Assembly: GCA_049718665.1 (NCBI GenBank)
Contig: JBNARO010000048.1
Coordinates: forward strand, 1 to 8,401
DNA from: NZ13-RE01 sp049718665
GTDB taxonomy: Bacteria; Dictyoglomota; Dictyoglomia; Dictyoglomales; Dictyoglomaceae
Direction of reading: 5' to 3'
Length of the DNA stretch: 8,401 nt
Below the pieces are notes generated by a model. That model was given only the letters and a program-made list of their open reading frames with translations. It was not told the DNA's origin and did no database searches. The position numbers and the translations under genes are program-made. This document shows, piece after piece, positions 1-5,846 of this stretch; the first letter of the stretch is position 1; the number at the start of each line of letters is the position of its first letter.

Positions 1-28
1 CCATTTACATATACATTCCTCTTTAACC

Positions 29-364
29 TTAACTCTGGATATGTAAATTCTCTATCGAATACAAAAACTGTTTTCTTAGGAAGAATAGGAAGGAGTAAAG
101 ATATAGTGTAGGCAAAGCTCTGCCTCCTATGGGAACTGCAAAGGAAAGAACTCTCCATTTATATGTAATATAGGTAAAATCAGAGAGGAAGAAAATAAAA
201 GAACGGGAAGATTTCATTCTATTCATGATTAAGCGAGCCAAGCTTATTTGAACATCAATAAAGTTCCATTTGTGATTATGAAGAAATCTTCTAATTCTGT
301 TAACTAAAGACTATCCTTTCTTTACTCTTTTTTGATAGAGGTAAATTTGGTAAAATAAACACAT
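29..364 (-). pseudogene. Decayed IS4-like DDE transposase, N-terminal part
   Basis: Read on the minus strand from an ATG at 364-362, one frame runs to a stop at 31-29 and is broken by a TAG at 313-311. The start has an ideal ribosome site, AAGGAGG at 378-372, 7 nt from the ATG. After the in-frame stop the frame encodes VNRIRRFLHNHKWNF, then SDFTYI, then VPIGGRALPTLYLYSF. The D-x-T followed some 15 residues later by GGRALP is the pattern around the first catalytic aspartate of IS4-family (DDE_Tnp_1) transposases. The remaining catalytic residues are absent: the frame stops just after a QFLYSIENL segment, and the window edge cuts off anything beyond. The element is therefore dead as it stands. 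A 70-residue frame starting at 241 (MARLIMNRM) is only the part after the nonsense codon and should not be called as a gene. The family call comes from motif memory, not from a search. Confidence 0.66.
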
Positions 365-370
365 AAAATC

Positions 371-426
371 GCCTCCTTGTGGTTTGTAGTGTTTTTGATG
401 CTAAATAAATTCTACCACAAGGAGGC
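371..426 (-). promoter_or_regulatory. 13-bp hairpin burying the transposase ribosome binding site
   Basis: Positions 371-383 (GCCTCCTTGTGGT) and 414-426 (ACCACAAGGAGGC) are perfect reverse complements separated by 30 nt. In a minus-strand transcript entering from outside, the 13-bp stem would pair the AAGGAGG ribosome site (378-372) of the transposase remnant. A transcript started inside the loop would lack the outer arm and leave the site open. A weak promoter that could do this is TTGAAA at 439-434 and TAGAAT at 414-409, but its 19-bp spacer is long. IS10 and IS50 are known to use such hairpins against read-through activation. The repeat is seen directly; the mechanism is inferred. Confidence 0.5.
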
Positions 427-477
427 ATCACTTTTTCAATACTGATTACAGGTCAGTTCTTATAAAAATATTAGGTA

Positions 478-505
478 ATAACCCATCTTTTCATAGATGG
501 GTTAT
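478..505. repeat. 28-bp palindrome upstream of the MFS gene (operator or terminator)
   Basis: ATAACCCATCT at 478-488 and AGATGGGTTAT at 495-505 form a perfect 11-bp inverted repeat around the 6-nt loop TTTCAT. It lies about 35 bp upstream of the candidate -10 box of the MFS exporter and about 50 bp beyond the transposase hairpin. There is no run of T after the right arm on the plus strand. On the minus strand only a late TTTTTAT follows. An intrinsic terminator is therefore possible but weak. A two-fold symmetric binding site for a regulator of the exporter, such as a TetR-type repressor, is equally plausible. No such regulator gene is visible next to it. Confidence 0.45.
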
Positions 506-517
506 CTTGTATCAAAG

Positions 518-545
518 TTATTTTGAGGTTCTTATCATGTATAAT
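518..545 (+). promoter_or_regulatory. Candidate promoter of the MFS exporter
   Basis: A perfect -10 hexamer TATAAT sits at 540-545. The best-spaced -35 is TTATTT at 518-523, 16 bp away, which is poor. TTGAGG at 523-528 is a better hexamer but only 11 bp away. Transcription would start near 552, giving a leader of about 30 nt before the ATG at 582. Confidence 0.4.
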
Positions 546-581
546 CATTAAAGTATTTATAGAGAAAGAAGGGAAGGAAAA

Positions 582-1946
582 ATGAAAAATAAGCTTTTTA
601 TAGCAATACTTTCGGCATCTTTTATTACTTCTTTTTCTGCTTCTGCTATTAATGTGGCCTTGCCTATAATTGGAAAGGAGTTAAAACTTTCTCCTCCTTT
701 ATTGAGTTGGTTATCTACCCTCTATCTTCTTTCTAATGTTTTCTTTCTTCTCCCTTTGGGGAAGATAGCTGATATTTATGGGAGAAAAAAGTTGTTTTCT
801 GTGGGTCTAATAGTTTTTTCCTTAGGTTCTATTGTGTCTATTTTTTCCTTTGATTATGAAGTTCTTATTTTTTCTCGTGTTATTCAGGGATTTGGTGGAT
901 CCGTTCTTTTTGCTACCACACCCGCATTGGTAACTTCTATCTCTTTACCTCAAGAAAGGGGAAAAAATTTAGGTTTTTATGTTACATCTGTATATTTAGG
1001 GCTTTCTTTGGGACCTCTTTTGGGCGGTGTTTTAACTCAATACTTTACCTGGAGAAGTATTTTTGTTTTTACTCTTTTTTTAGGGATAATAAGTCTTATT
1101 TTAAATTCTTTTGTAAAGGAGGAGTGGAGGGAATCTCAAGAAGAGAAGTTTGATCTTTTGGGCTCTCTTCTTTATGCTTTTTCTGTAACTTCCATTTTGT
1201 ATGGTTTTTCAAGATTAAAAGATAAATGGGGACCTATTTTTATACTTTTAGGAATTATAGGAATCATCTTGTTTTATTTAGTAGAAAGTAGAAGAGAAAA
1301 ACCTATGTTCCCTGTGAAATTTCTATCGAAAAACAGGAGATTTGTTTTCTCCAATTTATCAGCCCTAATAAATTATGGGGCCACCTCAGCTCTTTCTTTT
1401 CTTTTGAGCCTGTATCTTCAAAATATAAAGGGGATATCTCCCAATGTGGCAGGTTTTTTGCTTACCTTTCAACCTTTAGCTCAGGTTATTTTCTCTCCTT
1501 GGGCTGGGAGACTCTCTGATAGAAAGGATCCAGGAAAAATTGCCTCTTTAGGAATGTTAATTATCTCTTTAGTGATGTTCTTTTTATCTTTTTTAAGGCA
1601 TGATTCTCCCCTTTATGTAATTCCCCTATCAGGATTTATACTGGGTTTTGGCTTTTCTCTTTTTTCTTCTCCCAACACTAATGCTATTATGGGGTCGGTG
1701 GATAAAAGTTTCTATGGTATTGCATCATCTACTTTGGCTACTATGAGAGTAATGGGACAAACTTTTAGTATGGCTATTGTTAATTCTGGATTTTCCATCT
1801 TTCTTAAAGAGACGAAAACTTTAGAAGGATCTTCAGACTTCATGTATGCTTTTAAGTTTCTCCTTTACATATTCACCCTTTTATGTCTTTTAGGAGTATG
1901 GGCTTCTCTCCAAAGGAATAAAAAAATTGAAAAGAGAACCTTCTAA
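582..1946 (+). CDS. MFS drug exporter, DHA2 (EmrB/QacA-like) family
   Basis: This 454-residue inner-membrane protein is a major facilitator superfamily transporter, most likely a proton-driven multidrug exporter of the 14-helix DHA2 group. Motif A is clear at residues 60-70 (GKIADIYGRKK), with its second-half echo GRLSDRKDPGK at 309-319. The antiporter motif C is at 140-149 (GLSLGPLLGG). The stretch SSPNTNAIMGSV at 362-373 is typical of the EmrB type. The first helix ends with NVALP (24-28), as in DHA2 proteins, but the usual acidic residue of that motif (LDxTIVNVALP) is missing: the sequence is SASAINVALP. The length is slightly short of the usual 470-510. The ATG follows a purine-rich GGGAAGG at 571-577. 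It is the only intact plus-strand gene before the right edge and is flanked by gene remnants, so lateral acquisition is plausible. The substrate cannot be read from the sequence. Confidence 0.88.
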   Translation: MKNKLFIAILSASFITSFSASAINVALPIIGKELKLSPPLLSWLSTLYLLSNVFFLLPLGKIADIYGRKKLFSVGLIVFSLGSIVSIFSFDYEVLIFSRVIQGFGGSVLFATTPALVTSISLPQERGKNLGFYVTSVYLGLSLGPLLGGVLTQYFTWRSIFVFTLFLGIISLILNSFVKEEWRESQEEKFDLLGSLLYAFSVTSILYGFSRLKDKWGPIFILLGIIGIILFYLVESRREKPMFPVKFLSKNRRFVFSNLSALINYGATSALSFLLSLYLQNIKGISPNVAGFLLTFQPLAQVIFSPWAGRLSDRKDPGKIASLGMLIISLVMFFLSFLRHDSPLYVIPLSGFILGFGFSLFSSPNTNAIMGSVDKSFYGIASSTLATMRVMGQTFSMAIVNSGFSIFLKETKTLEGSSDFMYAFKFLLYIFTLLCLLGVWASLQRNKKIEKRTF

Positions 1947-1951
1947 GTTGG

Positions 1952-2107
1952 GAATATAGAGACATGGTTCTTAAGTTTTCGGAGGATGATATTATCCCAG
2001 AGAAATTTGCAGAAGAGAAGCTTGTAAAAATGAAAGGATATAGGAATAGACTTGTCCACTTTTATTATGAAGTCTCAGTAGAAGAGCTATACTATATAAT
2101 TTTTTGA
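1952..2107 (+). pseudogene. C-terminal remnant of a HepT-type (DUF86) toxin
   Basis: Immediately after the MFS stop, one plus-strand frame encodes EYRDMVLKFSEDDIIPEKF and continues to MKGYRNRLVHFYYEVSVEELYYII before a TGA at 2105-2107. RNRLVHFY is the R-x4-H-x-Y signature of HepT ribonuclease toxins (HEPN superfamily, partner MNT). The flanking EYRDM and VSVEELY also match that family's C-terminal third in spacing. Full HepT proteins are about 110-140 residues. Here only about 51 remain: the frame is closed upstream by a TGA at 1928-1930 inside the MFS gene, and the first ATG (1964) lacks a good ribosome site. No MNT antitoxin gene is present. It reads as a stub left when the sequence to its left was replaced. 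The assignment is from motif recognition. Confidence 0.62.
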
Positions 2108-2134
2108 ATTTTCTGTGGAATGAATAAGGGCATA

Positions 2135-2224
2135 TTATCTATTTTCTCCTTTAATCATGAGAATTCCTCCCAAAAGAATTATAGAGGTAATTGCTTCCCA
2201 AAGATATAGATTACCTGTATAATG
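2135..2224 (-). pseudogene. Terminal-helix remnant of an EamA/DMT-like transporter
   Basis: On the minus strand a short frame between stops at 2227-2225 and 2137-2135 encodes GNLYLWEAITSIILLGGIL followed by MIKGENR. The pattern of a short polar turn (normally GE), then L-x-L-W-E, then a hydrophobic helix ending in GGILMIKG, is what the last helix of EamA/DMT family transporters looks like. Nothing recognisable of the other nine helices lies upstream. A neighbouring frame offers ITFFPMTLY, which may be the preceding segment joined by a frameshift. There is no start codon or ribosome site. This is a short, partly compositional match, so confidence is modest. Confidence 0.35.
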
Positions 2225-2291
2225 TCATAGGGAAAAAGGTAATAACTTCCATATTCTTGTGCAAAATGTTATTTCCCTCCTTAAAATTTAC

Positions 2292-3359
2292 TTACCTATT
2301 CAAAAGAATAGGTATCATATACATCCCTTCTCCCTGAGGTATATTAGCACTTAATAAAAGTCCTGTGTTTACATCATATTCAAATTGAGCTATTGGAACT
2401 CCATTTACTTGAATTTGTGTTAAAACTCCACCATACTGACCATTTCCTAAAACTTCCCAGTAAAAATTTATCTCTGAAATTTTTAAGATGATATCTGTCT
2501 TAAGCAACTGGGGATGTATGTAAAATGGTCCCATGTAAAAATTCCCGTATAATTTAGAGGATGTACTCATATTTTGGGAAGTTGTTAACTGACTATTAAA
2601 TAGAAGGATAGATCCACTACTGGATGCTAAAGCATATCTTACTGTTCCAAAAGGTGCAGAAGAGCTATATGCTCCTCCAAATAAACTTACTGATGAGTAG
2701 ATTTGATAAGTAGGTGAGGTTTTTACCGCGAGCGGCATGGTATTTATGGGTGGCAGGGAGATTTTGTAAATTCCTAATAATTTTAATTCACTCACTGCAG
2801 AAGAATTATTTCCCTGTTTTTCTAATATTGAGATTTTTTGTATGACTCCATCTTTGTCATAAATTATAAAAAATCTTGTCATAGATTGCCAATCCGAGGA
2901 TTCATATAGATAATAGTATAAGTTATTTCCAGCGGATCCCACTTCATTTTTTACTCCTGGAGGAAGACCTGCAGTTTTTGATTTTCTAACCTCATCTTCA
3001 ATTTCTTTTGGATCTAAATATACTAATCCATTAAGGGCTTTAACACTGGCATCATAGGATAAGTATCCTGATGATATGCTTTTAGTTATATGAAACTTAA
3101 GTCCGTAAGCGATGTTTTTTTCAATGTTTGTTATCACAAAGATATTATATCCTTGATAGGTAGCTCCTGAAAAATCTCCTCCTTTTCCAGTTCCTGCTCC
3201 TCCTTGGTATTGATATACTAAGGCTAAGCCTGGTTTGACCCATGAAGGAAGCTTATTAGAAGATATTAATAGTCTATTTTCTTCAGTTTGGGCAAGAGAG
3301 AAAGGAATCACTAAAAGATAAATAAGGAAGAAGAATATCAAGGATTTTATTATTCTCAT
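2292..3359 (-). CDS. Secreted protein of unknown function
   Basis: This 355-residue protein is exported. Residues 1-23 form a classical Sec signal peptide (MRIIK, then a hydrophobic core ending FSLA) with likely signal peptidase I cleavage before Q24. There is no lipobox cysteine, and no cysteine in the mature part. The mature protein begins with a polar linker, then LPSWVKPGLALVYQY (37-51). It is rich in Gly, Ser, Tyr and alternating hydrophobic residues, which suggests a mostly beta-sheet fold. Tandem pieces such as YASS/SSSGSILLF and QVNGVPIAQFEYD near residues 318-330 look like beta-hairpins. I recognise no catalytic motif and no family with a known function. The start is well supported by GGAGGG (3372-3367), 7 nt from the ATG. 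The 93-nt gap upstream contains a hairpin, so it may be transcribed separately, although I see no convincing promoter. A periplasmic or surface location is inferred. Confidence 0.82.
   Translation of the reverse strand: MRIIKSLIFFFLIYLLVIPFSLAQTEENRLLISSNKLPSWVKPGLALVYQYQGGAGTGKGGDFSGATYQGYNIFVITNIEKNIAYGLKFHITKSISSGYLSYDASVKALNGLVYLDPKEIEDEVRKSKTAGLPPGVKNEVGSAGNNLYYYLYESSDWQSMTRFFIIYDKDGVIQKISILEKQGNNSSAVSELKLLGIYKISLPPINTMPLAVKTSPTYQIYSSVSLFGGAYSSSAPFGTVRYALASSSGSILLFNSQLTTSQNMSTSSKLYGNFYMGPFYIHPQLLKTDIILKISEINFYWEVLGNGQYGGVLTQIQVNGVPIAQFEYDVNTGLLLSANIPQGEGMYMIPILLNR
2293..2314 (-). terminator. Hairpin spanning the stop codon of the secreted-protein gene
   Basis: TACCTATTC (2293-2301) and GAATAGGTA (2306-2314) form a perfect 9-bp stem with a 4-nt loop. 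On the minus strand the hairpin covers the last codons and two bases of the TAA of the gene ending at 2292, and is followed by AGTAAATTTT. The stem is AU-rich and the T run is short and delayed, so it would be a weak intrinsic terminator. Confidence 0.35.
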
Positions 3360-3411
3360 GTTTTATCCCTCCTAACTAAAAGTAAAAGATCTAGTTTTAG
3401 GAAGAAGGCAT

Positions 3412-3448
3412 AAAGGAGAAGCTAAAATTTAAGAGGAGCTTCTTTTTT
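3412..3448. terminator. Candidate terminator hairpin between the CopZ-N-like and secreted-protein genes
   Basis: AGAAGCT at 3417-3423 pairs with AGCTTCT at 3437-3443 across a 13-nt loop. The stem can extend outward through two G-T pairs and three A-T pairs to 3412 and 3448. The T6 run follows the stem on the plus strand, although the genes on both sides are transcribed from the minus strand. Read on the minus strand it is followed by CCTTTAT, a poor tail. It could end the upstream minus-strand transcript weakly, or stop plus-strand read-through from the left. Confidence 0.4.
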
Positions 3449-3452
3449 AAAT

Positions 3453-3860
3453 TCATATAGAAGTTTTTATACAGTAATTAAATAAGCCGGCGCAACACCT
3501 TCCTGTAGGATTTTTATATTTACACATACCACTATTTGTTTTATTAAGGTAGTTCCTTATACTTTTAATAGATTTATGTCCTATTTTTACTCCCTCTCTT
3601 ATTTCTTTATATGTTATATTTGCGCAATAGCATATTGGAACATTTTCTTTATCTTCTTCTTTGAACCATACTGGAACTTTCAACTCATCTTTTTTAATAA
3701 GATCTTTGTCTGAAAAATATACTACTTTGCAAGTTGGATTTGTGCATAGAAACCAGTCAGTTTCAGGAATAGAATCCTTTATGGTTAAGTTTTTTACAGT
3801 TTCATAATATACCTCTATACTTGGGTTTCCACACTCGGGACATACTATTAATTCATCCAT
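3453..3860 (-). CDS. CopZ N-terminal-like zinc/[2Fe-2S] protein, stand-alone
   Basis: A small cytoplasmic metal-binding protein of 135 residues with ten cysteines. The first half has CPEC (C7, C10) and C39-x4-C44 followed by VVYF, a four-cysteine set fit for one zinc. The second half has C77-Y-C79, C113 and C122-C123 within NPTGRCC, the pattern of the BFD-like [2Fe-2S] fold. This arrangement matches the N-terminal domain of the Archaeoglobus copper chaperone CopZ, which binds zinc and a [2Fe-2S] cluster. In CopZ a C-terminal heavy-metal-associated domain with a CxxC copper site follows. Here the protein ends at the [2Fe-2S] domain, so direct copper delivery is doubtful and electron transfer or redox sensing is more likely. 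It lies 31 nt after the reductase gene, with its own strong ribosome site AGAGGAGG (3877-3870), and is probably in the same transcript. The family call is fairly secure; the role is inferred. Confidence 0.78.
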   Translation of the reverse strand: MDELIVCPECGNPSIEVYYETVKNLTIKDSIPETDWFLCTNPTCKVVYFSDKDLIKKDELKVPVWFKEEDKENVPICYCANITYKEIREGVKIGHKSIKSIRNYLNKTNSGMCKYKNPTGRCCAGLFNYCIKTSI

Positions 3861-3891
3861 TTTTATATGCCTCCTCTTTTCAATACTAAGT

Positions 3892-4746
3892 CTAATACAA
3901 ATTTTTTATTGCTTTTTTTAAGGATTCTTCATAATAGGGGAGATCATCTATACCATATATCTCTAACATATAGTTTCTTAATACAGAGTAAAGAGGTCTT
4001 TTGGCGGGAGCCTTAAAAGTTTCAGGATTTAAAGAAATAATTTTTTCCTTTGAAAATCCTACAATTTCTGCGATTTTGCAGGCAAAGTCATATCTTGTTA
4101 TGATCCCCTTGTTCACTATATGATAAGTTCCATAAAGATTTGTAAGGGAGAGTTCTTTTACTTTCCTTACCAGATCCCCTGCATAGGTGCAAGATGCAAA
4201 ATGGTAATTGCTTAAATAGATCTCTTTCCCTTCTTTTAAACTGTTATAAATCTGGGTTAAGGCATTGTTCCCATATTCACCGAAAATATAAGAGGTTCTT
4301 ATTATAAAATGTTTTTTACAGAACTCTTTTGTAAAAATTTCTCCATAAAGCTTCGTCTTTCCATAGGTGTTTATAGGGTTTGGAGTATCAAATTCGGTAT
4401 ATGGATTATCTTTATCTCCAGAAAAAACATAGTCGGTACTTATATAGATAAGGGGAATATTAAGTAAGGCGCAGGCTATGGCAATATGTTTCGTTCCTAC
4501 TGCATTTACTTTCCATGCTTTTTCTGGATCTTCCTCGCATATATCAGGAGATCTTATCGCTGCAGGATGAATTACCAGATCAGGCTTTAAAGATAAGATC
4601 TTGTCGATAGTATTTTTGTCTTCTATACTTAGTTCTTGATGAGTTATGGGTATTACTTCTTCATCTTCAAATTCCTTTACAAAATATTGTCCCAGAAATC
4701 CTTTTGCTCCTGTAATTAACACTTTCCTTTTCATATTCTTTTCCAT
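3892..4746 (-). CDS. RmlD-type NAD(P)-dependent sugar reductase (extended SDR)
   Basis: This 284-residue cytoplasmic enzyme belongs to the extended short-chain dehydrogenase/reductases, close to dTDP-4-dehydrorhamnose reductase (RmlD). The Rossmann nucleotide loop GAKGFLG is at residues 13-19. The RmlD hallmarks STDYVFSG (103-110) and NTYGKTK (126-132, catalytic Y128 and K132) are intact, with NAVGT at 81-85. It would reduce a keto group on an activated sugar. However, no rmlA, rmlB or rmlC gene is in the window, and the RmlD superfamily includes enzymes with other substrates, so a specific rhamnose role is not supported. Two starts are possible: the ATG at 4746, or Met5 at 4734, which gives a 4-nt ATGA overlap with the upstream stop and the standard N-terminus MKRKVLITG. 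I lean to 4734. Either way it overlaps the isomerase-like gene and should be translationally coupled to it. Confidence 0.85.
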   Translation of the reverse strand: MEKNMKRKVLITGAKGFLGQYFVKEFEDEEVIPITHQELSIEDKNTIDKILSLKPDLVIHPAAIRSPDICEEDPEKAWKVNAVGTKHIAIACALLNIPLIYISTDYVFSGDKDNPYTEFDTPNPINTYGKTKLYGEIFTKEFCKKHFIIRTSYIFGEYGNNALTQIYNSLKEGKEIYLSNYHFASCTYAGDLVRKVKELSLTNLYGTYHIVNKGIITRYDFACKIAEIVGFSKEKIISLNPETFKAPAKRPLYSVLRNYMLEIYGIDDLPYYEESLKKAIKNLY

Positions 4747-5846
4747 CCAATCTTTTCCAATGTTTTTATTTTCTCTTCCTCGTCTCCTAATATTATTACA
4801 AAATGATTTCCTATAGGATTTTTTAGAAAAGTATCATCCTTTATTTTTACTGATATCTGTGTTCTACACATATTATTTTCCCAAGATCTATCTACTACTT
4901 CTCCAGTAAATACTGTGAATTTGTGATCTTTTCCAAGTCTTAATATGGTTACTTTATCCGCTTTAATGTATCCTTCTATACCTACACTACTTAATGTTTC
5001 AAAATGAGTATTCAGGTTGTAATATTCAGGTATGTTTATGGCTATGGTACAATGTGCAAAAGTATATATATCATCCTCAATTTTTGCTAAGTTTGCCATA
5101 AAAGGAGTTTTTCCTATGAATTTATAGGAAAACAGCATAGTTGCAAGAGCTTCTGTGTCTCCTTCACAGCTTGTAATAATTCCTTCTGAGTTAAGCAAAG
5201 ATAAAGCAAGGCATCCTGTAATCTTTAAATTCACTGCCAAGTCAAAACATCTTATAGTTAAAGCATAAAGATCATACTTGTCAATAATTTTCCTTAAGGA
5301 AGGATATATTCTTGTTGCTTTAATTAGCTCCTCTTTGGATATTTTCCTCTCTTTGGCTTGATTCCAAATTTTTTCCGCAAGATCTATATTCTCCTGTAAA
5401 TTTTCCTGGACTTCTGATAAGGGTATCTCTACTATATTTAATCCTAATTCTTTTAATATCTCATAATTTCCACTTTTTATTAGCCAATCACTAGGTTTTC
5501 CAATAATTCCAATTCTCTTTCCTTTTAATTCATCAATTACTTTTAAAGTTTTCATTACCTTTTCATCAGGATAAGGAATTAATATAGTTTCTATTCCCTT
5601 TTCCTTAGCATAGGCTTGTATTTCTAAGCTTGCTGCAAGGCCATTAGCAGTGCCAAAAGGAATTAGGTAAAGTCTATCTTTTAGATAGGGTATAGAAAAT
5701 TCCTCTGTGCCTCCAGTGAGAAGGATTAATGCTTCTGGGTTCTCACTTTCTTCTAAGCTAATATACCTTCCTAAGTATTCTTTAGCTTCTTTTAGTTTAC
5801 TTTCTACCTCATAGGCAATAGGACTTAACAAGAATTTTACTTTCAC
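4731..5846 (-). CDS. L-fucose/L-arabinose isomerase-like protein
   Basis: This 371-residue protein resembles the L-fucose isomerase-like superfamily (COG2407 type), whose proven members interconvert aldoses and ketoses with Mn2+. An N-terminal Rossmann-like half contains LKGKRIGIIGKPSDWL (107-122). The second half has LALSLLNSEGI followed by CEGDTEAL (227-234), the family's most conserved stretch with a metal-binding acidic residue. Near the end GNHFVIILGD (346-355) supplies a likely metal-ligand histidine, H348. At the position where many relatives have a glutamate after a Cys-aromatic pair, this protein has CFD (D202). Real fucose isomerases are near 590 residues, so this belongs to the short, mostly uncharacterised branch and the substrate is unknown. 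The start is GTG, overlapping the flavodoxin stop as GTGA, with AGGAG 7 nt upstream. It is coupled to the genes on both sides. Confidence 0.7.
   Translation of the reverse strand: MKVKFLLSPIAYEVESKLKEAKEYLGRYISLEESENPEALILLTGGTEEFSIPYLKDRLYLIPFGTANGLAASLEIQAYAKEKGIETILIPYPDEKVMKTLKVIDELKGKRIGIIGKPSDWLIKSGNYEILKELGLNIVEIPLSEVQENLQENIDLAEKIWNQAKERKISKEELIKATRIYPSLRKIIDKYDLYALTIRCFDLAVNLKITGCLALSLLNSEGIITSCEGDTEALATMLFSYKFIGKTPFMANLAKIEDDIYTFAHCTIAINIPEYYNLNTHFETLSSVGIEGYIKADKVTILRLGKDHKFTVFTGEVVDRSWENNMCRTQISVKIKDDTFLKNPIGNHFVIILGDEEEKIKTLEKIGWKRI

Noticed and set aside
3..48. 10-bp inverted repeat ATTTACATAT / ATATGTAAAT with a 26-nt loop
   Set aside because: It is AT-only apart from one pair, sits at the decayed end of the transposase remnant and has a large loop. 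It is likely chance in AT-rich DNA.
441..457. ACTGA-N7-TCAGT inverted repeat as a possible insertion end
   Set aside because: The arms are only 5 bp, with no matching partner visible at the other side of the element.
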